DNA of 64,000 bases from Sphingomonas panacis (GTDB lineage Bacteria > Pseudomonadota > Alphaproteobacteria > Sphingomonadales > Sphingomonadaceae), in assembly GCF_001717955.1 (NCBI RefSeq), contig NZ_CP014168.1:4061501-4125500 (forward strand). The letters are read 5' to 3'. Below the pieces are notes generated by a model. That model searched no databases. It was not told the DNA's origin and saw only the letters and a list, made by a program, of their open reading frames with translations. A program made the position numbers and the translations under genes. Shown piece after piece: positions 48,088 through 59,100 of the stretch (the first letter of the stretch is position 1; each line of letters opens with the position of its first letter).

Positions 48088-48417
48088 TTGATCGTGACGC
48101 CTTTCGTATATGTCGGCGCCGCCCTGGCCGAGATCTTCGGCTGTTTTGCCTTCTGGGCATGGTTGAGGCTCGGTAAGTCTGTCCTGTGGGTCGCGCCGGG
48201 CATGCTGTCCTTGGCGCTGTTCGCCTGGCTGCTGGCGCTGGTCGACAGCGACGCCGCAGGGCGCGCCTATGCCGCTTATGGCGGGGTGTATATCGCAGCC
48301 TCGCTTGGATGGCTGTGGGCAATCGAAGGAATGCGCCCTGATCGCTGGGATGCGACGGGAGCTGTCATCTGTCTTGCCGGCGCGGCGATCATTCTATTCG
48401 GCCCGAGGTCCGGGTAA
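48088..48417 (+). CDS. ynfA: YnfA-family small membrane protein
   Basis: About 109 residues with four membrane helices: [67 protein letters not shown] and [17 protein letters not shown]. The blocks [10 protein letters not shown] and [13 protein letters not shown] are diagnostic for YnfA (UPF0060). The start is TTG 48088 or GTG 48094; AGGGGTGAA lies upstream. It directly follows the MerR gene, so metal-linked expression is possible. Some YnfA proteins act as SMR-like multidrug exporters. Confidence 0.88.
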   Translation: MIVTPFVYVGAALAEIFGCFAFWAWLRLGKSVLWVAPGMLSLALFAWLLALVDSDAAGRAYAAYGGVYIAASLGWLWAIEGMRPDRWDATGAVICLAGAAIILFGPRSG

Positions 48418-48460
48418 AGTTCCCAGGGACCGGGCGAAATCACTGTCGACGATGAGAAAG

Positions 48461-48970
48461 TCACGGGGGACTGGGCCATCTTCCCGGGCACGAGCCCTTG
48501 CGAACCAATGTATCGAAATAGCTCCGCATAAGCTGCCGACCTTCCGGGCTGAGCTTGACGAGCATCCGGCGCCTGTCGCCTGGGTCCCTCAATCGGACGA
48601 CCAGCCCCTTCTCTTCGAGTATCACGCTCCACCGAACTGACGTGCTCGGAGCCATGGCCGAGAAGCTCGTCACGTTGACATTCTCGTTCCGCTCTTCGGC
48701 GCTGAGGAGATCGAGCAACATATCCCAGGCCGGGTCGGCAAAAAGCTCATTGCCGAAAATGTCTTCGCGCAAGCGAAGCGCCGCGAGCCACTGCCTGGCC
48801 AGACGAACACCTTCAGCGTAAATCTCCTGCGCCGACTCATCGAGGGGTTCGGGTATCGGGCCGGGTTCTTCAGCCACGCGGAACGGCGGTTTGCCGTTCG
48901 GGATCTGACGCTTGCGGTAACGGCCACGTTTCGACCGTTCACCGGAGTGCCGTGGGCGCTCCTGATCCAT
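48461..48970 (-). CDS. MarR-like winged-helix regulator (paralogue)
   Basis: 169 residues. A basic N-terminal tail (RSKRGRYRKRQIPNGKPPF) is followed by RQWLAALRLREDIFGNELFADPAWDMLLDLLSAEERNE and a winged helix (VVRLRDPGDRRRMLVKLSPEGRQLMRSYFDTLV). It is clearly paralogous to 46026-46532. The recognition-helix stretch is shorter here (FSAMAPSTSVRWSVILEEKG). A strong AGGAGGAAAGG ribosome binding site precedes the ATG at 48970. It is convergent with YnfA and lies just downstream of the acyltransferase gene on the same strand. The target is unknown. Confidence 0.75.
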   Translation of the reverse strand: MDQERPRHSGERSKRGRYRKRQIPNGKPPFRVAEEPGPIPEPLDESAQEIYAEGVRLARQWLAALRLREDIFGNELFADPAWDMLLDLLSAEERNENVNVTSFSAMAPSTSVRWSVILEEKGLVVRLRDPGDRRRMLVKLSPEGRQLMRSYFDTLVRKGSCPGRWPSPP

Positions 48971-49009
48971 CCTTTCCTCCTGCTGCTGATGTGCGCCGAG
49001 CCCGACGCT

Positions 49010-50272
49010 CTATGCGGGGGTGGCTTGCGTCCGGACGGTGCGGACATTGGCCGTGATCCTGGCCCGCCGCTGCTGGGAGCGCAGGATGGACACGTCGAGC
49101 GGACCCGGCCGGTCCCAGTCCCCTTCGGGGCGGATCAGGACGTAGGGGTCGTCCCCGATCGCTATGCGGCGATTGGACGGCTCGAAGCTGGCCTCCAATT
49201 CGACATATTCCATGTCGGAGAAGGAAAAGGCCGGACGTTCCGAAACGGGCCGAAACCCAAAGATCCCCCAGAAGCGCATGAGATCACGCCGCGAGTGGCC
49301 GTAGGCCCGCCGATAGCCCTTGCGCCGGCAATGCTCGATGGCTTCGCGGACGAGGCGAAAGGCAAGCCTGGAATTTCGAAACTCATGACGAACCGCCAGA
49401 CGTTCGAACTTCACGAAATCGGCAAAATAGCGCACCCTGAGACAGCCGGCCGGTTCGCCATCTATCTCGCCGAGGAAATGCGTGGCGCAGAAGTCGTTGC
49501 CGTCGAACTCCTCGATATAGGGGCATTCCTGTTCATTCATGTAGGTCGCGGCACGAACCGAGAAGGCCTTCATCATGTCCTCGAGCGTCCGCGCGATCCT
49601 CACGGAGAGAATTGGTGTGGCCGGTCCGGCTAGGACATCATCGGCGCGGGCTTCGAAGGGCGGCAGGCCCGAAACGGGCGGCAGTACCAGCAGATCGTCA
49701 GGCGCCGAGCCATAGGCGCCGCTTGCGTCTATGAACCCCATCGCGGGAAAAAGTTTGCGGGTCTGTCTCGTTACCGCGCGCGTGAACAGCGGACAGCCTT
49801 CCGGCGACAAACGTGCAAGAAGCGGCTCAAGCGCACGCAGGGCGGGAGCGATGACCGCCGGCGTGAATATCAGCCAGACATAGATGGCGGCCGGCACATC
49901 GCCAGGCGTGCACAGCAGGCGAATATCGGGATTACTCCCTTGAAAGCGCCCCTCGACAAGAGAGCTGGCGCCTGCATGGGTGAGTGGGAGATAGGCGAGG
50001 AAGGCTGTGTGCTGCTCGGGAATTCCTTCTCCCTCGATCAGCTGAAAGATGTCGTGATTGCGGGCCAGCACCGCCTCGACCACGGCGTCGTCGACCAGAC
50101 CATCGAGATGCGTTCGGGCCACCGCCAGCGCGGCGAGAGCTTCCGCCTTGCTGGCCGCGCGGACGCTGGGGACGGTTCCGTTGGGATCTGCACACAGCCG
50201 CTTGACGCGCCCCGAAAACGACATTGTCTGGTATCCGGCACCGAACCCGGCTTCGACCTTCTGATGACGCAT
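49010..50272 (-). CDS. GNAT-fold acyltransferase (N-acyl amino acid synthase-like)
   Basis: 420 residues. The N-terminal 230 form a region I do not recognise. The C-terminal part (about 240-370) is a GNAT fold: YMNEQECPYIEEFDGNDFCATHFLGEIDGEPAGCLRVRYFADFVKFERLAVRHEFRNSRLAFRLVREAIEHCRRKG, with the acyl-CoA/ACP binding loop around VRHEFRNSRLA. The EEFDGND pattern and FERLAV strand recall FeeM/autoinducer-synthase-like acyltransferases. I chose ATG 50272; ATG 50224 (MSFSGRVKRL) is an alternative. It is divergent from a LysR-type regulator, 400 bp away. It may make an acylated amino acid, or simply acetylate a substrate. Confidence 0.68.
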   Translation of the reverse strand: MRHQKVEAGFGAGYQTMSFSGRVKRLCADPNGTVPSVRAASKAEALAALAVARTHLDGLVDDAVVEAVLARNHDIFQLIEGEGIPEQHTAFLAYLPLTHAGASSLVEGRFQGSNPDIRLLCTPGDVPAAIYVWLIFTPAVIAPALRALEPLLARLSPEGCPLFTRAVTRQTRKLFPAMGFIDASGAYGSAPDDLLVLPPVSGLPPFEARADDVLAGPATPILSVRIARTLEDMMKAFSVRAATYMNEQECPYIEEFDGNDFCATHFLGEIDGEPAGCLRVRYFADFVKFERLAVRHEFRNSRLAFRLVREAIEHCRRKGYRRAYGHSRRDLMRFWGIFGFRPVSERPAFSFSDMEYVELEASFEPSNRRIAIGDDPYVLIRPEGDWDRPGPLDVSILRSQQRRARITANVRTVRTQATPA

Positions 50273-50673
50273 TGGCTTGACCTCGATGGCTTGGTGTTGA
50301 GGTCGCAATCAGTAGGGCCATCACGGTCGTTCGTGGCGAGTGAGAGATTCTCCAGGGTGTATCAATAATTGCGACACTCAGAGGTCATGGACAGTCGTGG
50401 TTCGAGCCTCTCCGGGGCGGGATTGCTCCATTTCGAACATTTCGGGTTAGGCAGATGGCGTCACGAAACGCCTTAGTTCCTGAGGGAAGAATATGCACTG
50501 AGGTCGACGATGAATTGTAGATCGCTTGCCCATGATGATGACGCGCCATCGATCTTCGATGCTCATCAGTCCCTCATGGCATGTGCCGCCTATTCGGCCC
50601 GAGTGACGGGCGGCCCCGTAAGCGTCCAACAGGCCAACTTCAAATTTTCGCGCTTCAGATTTCCGTATACCTA
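50273..50673. other. Divergent control region between the acyltransferase and LysR genes
   Basis: About 400 bp with no convincing gene. It should carry the promoters of both genes. TCAATAATTGCGACA near 50361 contains a LysR-type T-N11-A-like spacing, but I would not claim an operator from one copy. Confidence 0.35.
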
Positions 50674-51804
50674 ATGAAGAAGGCGCCCCACTATCCTGCC
50701 GGGAAGCGGCGAAGACTTCCGCGCCGGAGCGTGCCAAAGCCCGATGGCGAGGGAAAGTCGGATGCAAGCCAGACACGCTTTCACGACACATCTTTCGAAG
50801 CGCGTGCGAGCCGGCTCGACTGGCACGATCTCAAGCTTTTTCTCGACGTCGCGGAGGCCGGCAGCCTGCGCGCCGGATCCGTCCGAACCGGACATGCGAT
50901 CAATACACTTCGCATCCATCTCGATAGAATTGAGGATTTGCTGGGCGCGCCGGTGGCCAGGCGATCTCCCAAGGGTTTAAAGCTTACGAAGGCTGGAAGC
51001 GAGTTGTTGCGGATAGGCCGTCGAATGAGGCTCTTGAACGGAAATACGAGCAATCGCCCGACCGGGCCGCGGCGCCCGGCGACAAACGTCAGAATCGCGG
51101 TCACCGAAGGGCTCGGTACCTTCTGGCTGATGCCGCGGATGGTCGAGTTTCAGAAGGCCAACCCCGATCTTCGCTTGACCTTGAACTGCGACATGCAACG
51201 CGTCGACCTCGATTCGGGTGATTTCGATCTCGCCGTTCAACTCGACAACCCAGCCGACGATGAAAAGCTGACGACCTTGCGCCTCGGCACCCTGCATGTG
51301 ATGCCGTTCGCATCCGAGACTTATCTTCGGCACGCGGGCGTACCCCAATCGGTCGACGACTGGCCGAAACACAAGCTTGTGTGGCAAGAGGCCGATCAGG
51401 TTGCCTCCGATCTCCTGCCATATTTCGTAGGCACATCCGAACCCAATGGTCTGATCGGTATCACCACCAACAACAGTTCTGCCCATTTCAGAGCCGTATC
51501 GGCTGGTGCCGGCATCGGATTTCTTCCGACCTATGCCCGGGCGATCAGCAAACGGGTCCGACCGCTGGACATCGGAGTCCAGCTCAGACGAGAGATCTAC
51601 TGCATCAGTCCAACGGCGCGCGCTCGGTCGCCGGCCGTGCGGAAGGCAATCACGTGGCTCAGGAACGCCTTCTGTCCCGACATCTATCCCTGGTTCAGCG
51701 ACACCTTCCTGCATCCAAACGAGTTTCAGAGGTTCTTTTCAGACGCGGTCGTGGTGAGCCTGTTCGAGGGATTTATCGACAACATCGATGATGATGGCGT
51801 ATGA
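50674..51804 (+). CDS. LysR-family transcription regulator with N-terminal extension
   Basis: 376 residues. The helix-turn-helix (LDWHDLKLFLDVAEAGSLRAGSVRTGHAINTLRIHLDRIEDLLGAPVARRSPKG) starts only near residue 48; the preceding 45 residues are basic and probably disordered, unusual for LysR proteins, or the true start is internal. The effector domain follows (VRIAVTEGLGTFWLMPRMVEFQKANPDLRLTL, SGDFDLAVQLD, AGAGIGFLPTYA) and a long C-terminal extension. It is divergent from the GNAT acyltransferase and may control it. Confidence 0.8.
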   Translation: MKKAPHYPAGKRRRLPRRSVPKPDGEGKSDASQTRFHDTSFEARASRLDWHDLKLFLDVAEAGSLRAGSVRTGHAINTLRIHLDRIEDLLGAPVARRSPKGLKLTKAGSELLRIGRRMRLLNGNTSNRPTGPRRPATNVRIAVTEGLGTFWLMPRMVEFQKANPDLRLTLNCDMQRVDLDSGDFDLAVQLDNPADDEKLTTLRLGTLHVMPFASETYLRHAGVPQSVDDWPKHKLVWQEADQVASDLLPYFVGTSEPNGLIGITTNNSSAHFRAVSAGAGIGFLPTYARAISKRVRPLDIGVQLRREIYCISPTARARSPAVRKAITWLRNAFCPDIYPWFSDTFLHPNEFQRFFSDAVVVSLFEGFIDNIDDDGV

Positions 51805-52029
51805 AGCTGTCGACCGCGCGGAAATGTAGGCCCACGCGCGCCGGTCCCGGTCCGCGGGAAACCATCCATTCCGGCTGCGATCCGCGCGAATTCGTTCACG
51901 GTGATACACCGGGTCTCGATCAGGGTCAGTTCCATCGAAGCCGAGCGTTCTGGCGTCTGGGGAAACATGCGCGGCAGGCTGGCGGGCTTATGGGCTGAGT
52001 GCGCGATCGCCCGAGCGAGGGTTGATAAA

Positions 52030-52046
52030 TACGGCATATTGCCGTA
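52030..52046. promoter_or_regulatory. TacAT operator-like palindrome
   Basis: TACGGCA, TAT, TGCCGTA: a 7-base inverted repeat around a 3-base spacer, 24 bases upstream of the antitoxin ATG. It is probably the autoregulatory binding site of the antitoxin ribbon-helix-helix domain. Confidence 0.65.
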
Positions 52047-52069
52047 TATCGGCTACAAAGGAATACGTC

Positions 52070-52354
52070 ATGCCCAGGCCAAATGAAGATACCGCGAGAC
52101 TCGAGGCTCGCATTCCAGTGCAGGTTTATGACCAGATGCAGCGTGCCGCCCGCCTGCGGGGGATGACGCTGACCGGCTATTTGCTCGCTACAGCCGGAGA
52201 GGACGCCCGACGCGTTGTGGAGGACGCCGAAATCCTGAGACTCGCCCGGGAGGATCAGATCCGTTTCGCCCAGGCACTGGTCGACCCACCTAGGGCCAAT
52301 GAGAAGCTCGTGCGCGCGGCTCGACGACATGCCGATCTGATCCAGGCCCGGTGA
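52070..52354 (+). CDS. tacA: TacA-type (DUF1778) antitoxin
   Basis: 94 residues. The N-terminal ribbon-helix-helix reads RLEARIPVQVYDQMQRAARLRGMTLTGYLLATAGEDAR, typical of DUF1778 antitoxins, and the C-terminal tail (LRLAREDQIRFAQALVDPPRANEKLVRAA) carries the toxin-neutralising helix with the FAQALVDPP block. I chose ATG 52070 after a palindrome at 52030. Its stop overlaps the GTG start of the acetyltransferase toxin, so they are coupled. It blocks the toxin and represses the operon. Confidence 0.92.
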   Translation: MPRPNEDTARLEARIPVQVYDQMQRAARLRGMTLTGYLLATAGEDARRVVEDAEILRLAREDQIRFAQALVDPPRANEKLVRAARRHADLIQAR

Positions 52355-52863
52355 GTTCCCGCTTCACGATCGAACCGCTTGAGAGGGGGCACAAACGATC
52401 AGCCTTCACGTGCGGAAACGAGCGGATCGACCGCTATTTCAGGGAAACTGTAAAACAGGACGTGAGGCGGCATTACGCTAAATGTTTCGTCGCGCGCGAA
52501 AACGCCACAGGCCAGGTCGCCGGTTTCTATACGCTATCGTCCAGCAATGTTCCCTTGACCGACGTGCCCGAGCCGCTGGCAGCGAAGCTGCCTCGTTACC
52601 CGACGGTGCCGGCCGTGCTGATCGGTTGGTTGGGGCGGCATGTCGACTATCGCGGGCTTGGACTGGGTGAAGCCCTGCTTTTCGATGCAATCAAGACGAT
52701 CGCGACAGCGCCTATCGGTGCGCACGCCATCTTTGCCGACGCAATCGACGATGAGGCAGCTGCATTTTATGCGGCCTACGGTTTCACACCGCTTATCGCA
52801 CGACCTCTGACGCTATACCTTCCTGTTGCAACAGCATTGCCACTGTTATCGGCGCGTCAATAG
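52351..52863 (+). CDS. tacT: TacT-type GNAT toxin (aminoacyl-tRNA acetyltransferase)
   Basis: 170 residues from GTG 52351. It begins FTIEPLERGHKRSAFTCGNERIDRYFRETVKQD, the TacT family start, has the acetyl-CoA loop GRHVDYRGLGLGEALL (Q/RxxGxG/A-type) and the catalytic-region Tyr in AFYAAYGFTPL. TacT toxins acetylate the amino group of charged tRNAs and stop translation. Key features are intact and it is coupled to the antitoxin gene, so the pair is likely functional. Confidence 0.92.
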   Translation: MSSRFTIEPLERGHKRSAFTCGNERIDRYFRETVKQDVRRHYAKCFVARENATGQVAGFYTLSSSNVPLTDVPEPLAAKLPRYPTVPAVLIGWLGRHVDYRGLGLGEALLFDAIKTIATAPIGAHAIFADAIDDEAAAFYAAYGFTPLIARPLTLYLPVATALPLLSARQ

Positions 52864-53135
52864 CCACGACAGGCGATCAACACCCAATCGGGTCAATCGT
52901 CATGGCTGGGCCATCGATCTGATTTGCCGTAGAACCATATTGGCTAGACGACGCCAGCACCGAAAGGCTCACTGGCCGCGAGGCGACACCGTCAGCGGCA
53001 TCGCCTCGCGCTAAGGGCCGGAGGCGCCGACAGCGCATAGAACCAGTGAATTGAAGATCGAGCTTGGTCCGCCCGATGACAATGCTGATGTCGCCGGGAG
53101 GCCCAATCTTTCTTATGGAGGTTGCAACCTTGCGA

Positions 53136-56100
53136 TCAGGCGATCGCGAATTGTTCTTCATTGAGATGGAGGGAGGAAACACCCGAATAGTTGGCGTTGA
53201 AGCCGAAGCTCGTTTCCCCATCGACCGCAATGGTAGCGTTCCAATCCAGCGCCTCGAAGCGGATATCGCCATTTGCCAGTTCTGTAGCCGTTGCCCCCCA
53301 GACACTCGTGATGTCAAGATCGACCCCATTGGGCGTGTCGAGGATCAGCGACCAGTCATCGATCTTGGCAAAGCCGATATTGTTGACCGTGACGGATTGC
53401 GAAAGACCGCCTCCCCAATCACTCGTCATTCCGACCTCGATATCGGTGTCGCCGGCGTCGGCCAGATTGGGCTGCGCGTCGCGATCGAAGATCGTGAAGT
53501 CGAAATCATCGGCTTCATACCCAGCGCCATTGACCTGTAGCGATAGCTGGAAGGTGGTGCCTACCGTCAGATCGGGCTGATAGCCTTGGCCCACGGTTGA
53601 GAACACCGCGCCGTCTTGAGCGATGGTGAAGGATGCGCCGCCGTTGAAGCCGTTTAGCCAACCGCCGACCACCGTTCCCGGCCCGTCATAGCCCGACACG
53701 ATGTCCCATGCCTTGAGATGTCCGTCGACGATGGCGTCGGCCTGCACGGTATAGTTGTAGGTCACGATATAACCACCGCCCCATGAGGGGTTGTACCAGC
53801 TATTGAGGTTCGCGAAGCCGAACCCGGCAGTGCTGCCGCTACCGGATGTCCCCTGCTCGATCGTCAGGGAGAAATCGTCGCTGGCGGTCAGGCTGCCGTC
53901 GGAAGCCGTTACGCGAATATCCAGCGTGGAGGCGTTGGCTGGCGCCGTGCCGGTAAAGGTCCGTGTGCCGGCGTTAAACGACAACCAGCCAGGCAGAGCG
54001 CTTCCATCCGCAAGCGCGACAGCATAGCTGAGGCTGTCGCCATCCTCGTCAGTAAAGGCGCTCGGCGGCAAGGTGAAATTCACCGCCGTGCCGCCGCCGA
54101 TCGTGTGATCTGCCAGCGTTTCAGCAAGCACTGGCGCATCATTGACGTTGGCCGGCATGATCGTGAGCTGGGCGGTCGCGGGAGCGCCGCCATGCCCATC
54201 GGTCGCGCTGAGCGTGATGATCACGGAGCCGTCATTGACGGCCGACTGGTCTGGGGTGCCCGAAAACACGCCATCTGCATAACTCAGCCAGTCGGGCAGC
54301 GCTGACGTGGTGATAGTCAGCGGATCGCCGTCCGGATCGGTGAACAGATCAGCCGGCACCATATAGCTGAACGGCAGATCCTCGGTTGCGCTGACGCTGA
54401 TTTCCGGCGTCGAGGTTCCCGGCTCGTTGTTGACGTCGACGATCTCGACCTCAACGGTTTGGAGAACCGTCCCGCCGTGCCCATCGCTTACGAGGATTTC
54501 GAGCGTATGGATGCCGACATCGGTTTGCACCGCCGTCCTGGTAGAGGACAGGAATCCCTGTTGATTGATACTGAAGAGGCCCACAGCGTTGCCCGACTGG
54601 ATCGCATATCCAAGCGCGTCGCCGTCAACGTCTTGCCCGACGATGCGGACGAGCTGGCTCACCGGCGCCCCTTCGAGCAACGATATACGGTCCTGCGGGT
54701 CGATCGTCGCCGTAGGCGCATCGTTGACCGGCGCAATGACCAGATCGAAGCTCGACGCCACATGCTGGCTGCCATCGCTGGCCTGAACGCGCAGCGCCAG
54801 CGAGCCGCTGAAGTTCGCTGGCGGCATACCGGTAAAGCGCCCGCCGTCGAAGCTGAGCCATGCCGGAAGGGCAGAGCCATCGCCGAGCGTGGCGGTCAGC
54901 ACAAGCGTATCGCCATCGGCATCGCTGAACGTATTGGCGGGGATCGAAAAATCGATCGCGCCGTCTTCCAGCGTCGAGACGTCAAGGAGCGGATTTGCCA
55001 CGATCGGTGCGCTATTGCCGGAGACGGACAGGGTGAACAGATCGATGGCACGGGCGCGGCCGTCGTTGGCGGCGACCTGAATATCGAGCGAACCCGTGAA
55101 ATCGGCAGGGACGGCGCCCGAAAGATACTGACCGTCGAACGAGAGCCATGCCGGCAATGACGTGCCTTCGACGCCCGAAACCGAAACCACCAGCGTGTCG
55201 CCGTCCGCATCGCTGAACATGGCCGAGGGGATGAGGATGGAGAGGATGGCGCCGGGCACGATCGTCACATCGGGCAGGGGCGTGATTACCGTCGGGGCAT
55301 CATTGCGCGGCGTGATGACAAGATCGAACGTCGTCGTGGCCGTGAGGCTGCCATCTAAGGCTGCGACGGCGATCGAAAGCGTACCATTGAAGTTGGCAGG
55401 AGGCTGACCGGCCAGCACGCCATCGACCAGCGATAGCCAGGCGGGCAGCGGAGTGCCGTCCGCCAGGGTCGCCGAGAGCGTGAGAACATCGCCATCGACA
55501 TCGGCGAAGGTCGTGGCCGGGATCGCAATCGATACCGGCATATCCTCGTCAACTATCTGCGTCGCGAGAGCAACCGCCACGACCGGCGCATCGTTGACCG
55601 GGCTGACCGTCACGGTGACGCGACCAGACGCCTGACCGCCATTGCCGTCCTTGACGACATAATCGAACCAGGCCTCACCAGCATAGTCGGCCGCAGGCCG
55701 GAAACGGATATTGCCGTCCAGGTCGATCCAGGCCTGCCCATGCGTGCCGTTGACGACCGCGGTCAGATTCAGACTGTCGCCATCGGTATCGCTTGCCAGA
55801 CCCAGCAGCGTGGCGCGGGTGATGACGAGCACCTGATCTTCGATGGCGGATGCCGCGAGAGGACCGGCAACAGGCGCGCTGTTGGGCGGTGTGACCGGAA
55901 CGGACGCGGTGTCGCCCAGGAAGCGCAAATCCTCGATATTGCGCAGCGTATCGGTTCCGTCCCTCCCGGCTATGAGATCACGCACCACGGTCACGCCATC
56001 GAGAATGGTAACCTCATAATCGGACGCGACGCCCGCGAAGATCGCGACGTCGCGGCCAGCGCCGCCGTCGATTACATCATCGCCCGCGCCACCCGTGATC

Positions 56101-59100
56101 TGGTCGTTACCGGCCTTGGCCGTGATCTGGTCGTTCGTCGCGAAAGCGACGATCACGTCGTCGCCACCGGTGGAGATGTTCGACAGAATGATGCGCTGCA
56201 CATCCTGCCAGGAGAGCAACTGGCCGTCGCCGAACTCGAAGCTTTCCACACGGCTACCCGACGAGGAGAACTGCCCCGCGATGGTGAGTGCGAGGCGATC
56301 GGCCCCCATCACTTCGACCAGCAGGTCTGCGCCATTTTCGCCCGCACGCGAGAAATAGACGTCAGCCAGCGTGATGTCCGTTCCGAAGCGGACTCGATCG
56401 GAGCCGCCCGCATCGCGAATGACATCCTCGCCATAGGCGCGATCGAAGACGTAGATATCGTCCCCCGTACCGCCCTCAAGGCTGTCGGCGCCTGCGCCGC
56501 CGTCGAGCACGCCGCCTTGCGTGCCGGTGACGATCCTGTTGCCGCCGCCAAGATCGGTCCCCTCGATGCGTTTGGCGACCGTCCCCCAATCAATCATGGT
56601 GTCGCCATCAAGCACGAAAGACGTCACGATCGGCAGATAATGGACGCTGGTTGCGCTTGGCAAAGGACTCTCGGCAAGCCCAAACTGTTCTGCGATCGTC
56701 AGTCTTTCGCCCGTTGCCCTGATCTCCACGACCAGATCGACGAGATTATCGCCTCCGCGAAGGAAGCGCAGTTCGTCGAGGCTTGCAATACCTTCGAGGC
56801 GCACGGTGTCGCCGACATAGCTTTCGTCATAGATCGAGCCGGTACGGATCGTTGCCGATGAGAAATGATCATTGCCGTCCCCGGCCCCGAAGATGAGCGT
56901 GCTGCCGCCCTCCAGGCTGATGATGGCGTCGTCTCCGGCCAGGCTGTCGATTTCATCTCCGGCAGAGAGCTGAAGGCGATCGATGCCCGCCGTCGCGATC
57001 TGTTCCAGCGTGCTGAAATAGGTCGGTGTGGAAGGAAGCGACAGGATGATGTTGTCGCCATCGAAATAGGACCAGTCGTACGCAATGGAACCGGAAGGAT
57101 CTGCGGCATCGGCGAAAGTGAAGTTCGCGATCACCCCGCCGTTCATCGCGAACTGCCCGGAAATATAGGTTTCGTTCCCGGTCGTGGTATCGCGGATGAT
57201 GAGATCGTCGTCCGCGCGCCTGAAATGATAGGCGGACATCTCGTGATGCAGAACGATATTGCTGGGAAGCCAATCGGGATCGGCAGGCTCGCCGTCCAGG
57301 GTGATACCGACAGTGAAGCCTATGAACTGGACGCCTGTGGCGGAAGGAATATCGAAGGTGACATTGCTGCCGTTTGCGACCAGCGACACGAAGCCTGGAG
57401 GCGCTGTGATCGTCTCGTTGCTCTGCGCGATCACGGGCTCATCATATTGGGTGGTGTCCCGCACGATCGATATGGAAGTCAGAACATCGTTCCAGGCGAG
57501 TTGCGTGCCGTTCGACAGGATGATCGTCCCGACTATGCCCGATGCGACACCGAACTGGCTTGCCAGAGCGAGTTTGTCGCCTGTCGAGGGGATGTAGATT
57601 TCGAGATCGTCTCCGGACCGAACAAGTAGCAGTTCGGAAATGTCATCGACATCGTCCAGCACGAGCGTGCTGGGCTGCCAGTCGACGGGAAGCTCCTCGT
57701 CATTGTAGAGGACTGCGTCGATCGTCTCATCCCAGGCATAATCGAACCCGCTCCCCGTCCCGAAATGGAAGGTCGCATTGCCGCCGGTGAGGACAAAACC
57801 TTCGTCCAGAGCGGTGCCGCCGGCTTCTTCCCCGGCATCAACCACGATATCGTCGCCATATTCGACCGTGGGCGTTGGCAGCACGACCTGTTCACCCAAG
57901 CCGTCCAGCAGGAAAGTGTCGCCGTCGCGGATGATGGTCTGGCCATCGGCAAAGCGGATTTCCTGCAACAGGGCCGCGTCGAAGATGAGACGGTCGCCCG
58001 TGTCATTGATTCGCAGTTCGGCGAGACCGATCTGGTCCTGCAGCCAGGAAATCGAAACATCGTCGGGGCCAAGCCCGTCGAGCATTTCGACGATCAGCAC
58101 ATCGCCGTTGGCCGCAGCGAAGCCGTTTTGGGGCGGCAGGCCGCCTGTCTGTGCCGGGGCGGCGTAGTGTCGGTCTTCACCATAGCCGCGACCGAACAAA
58201 ACCGTATCGATACCGCCGGCGCTGAAGATCAGATCGTTGCCCCCTTGAGGATCGAACGTGGCGCCCTCGCTATCCCAGAAATTGGCCGAGAGATAATCGA
58301 CGCCCGCGGTGCCGTTCTGCAGCGGCTCGCCAAGCGGGCCATAGCCGCCAGAATAGGAGGCGTAGAAGTCCGCGCCAGGAATGCGGATCTCGAATGCGGG
58401 CCCCCGGCCCAACTCGGACGGCGTTTGAAGCTGTTCGTCCGCGCCGTTGAGAATCGTGAGCGAGGCGCCAGAACGGGTTACAATCTGTAGATGATTGCCC
58501 TTGATGCCGTTCACCTCGCCCACAGGGAGGAGAACCACGTCTCCCGGCTCCATGCCCTGAAACTCGATCGTGAAGCCGTAGCGAGCCACCTCCTCAATCG
58601 TTAGGATGTCATGGCCGCTGTCGGGGGTGATAATGATGGTTTCCGAGCCGGCGGGCAGGATGATCGTGTCATCGCCTGCGCCGCCGTCGATGCGGCCATA
58701 GGAATTGATGCCGTAGATGACATCATCGCCATCGGAGGCCCGTGCGGCCAGTACCCGATTTGCTACATCTTCCAAGCTCAGCGTCACGTCGGTGAACTGG
58801 AAATGCTCGATCGTGATCCCGCCTGGGCCTTCCGAGCTGTTCATCCCGATCACCGCATTGTGGCCATCGTCAGGTGTGCCGTCGATCGTCAGCGTCTCTC
58901 CGGTCGCCTTGATGGTGAAGACGATCGACAGCGGATCGCTGGGGTCGCGGGAGATGGTAACGTCGTTGGAAGACAGGCCGGTGAAGATTAGCGTGTCCTG
59001 ATAATAGGAGCCATTCCGGTCATAATAACCGTCCTTGATGACGTCATGGCCGTAGCCTGCCGCGAACACATAGGTGTTCGCCAGTCCGCCGCCAACCAGT

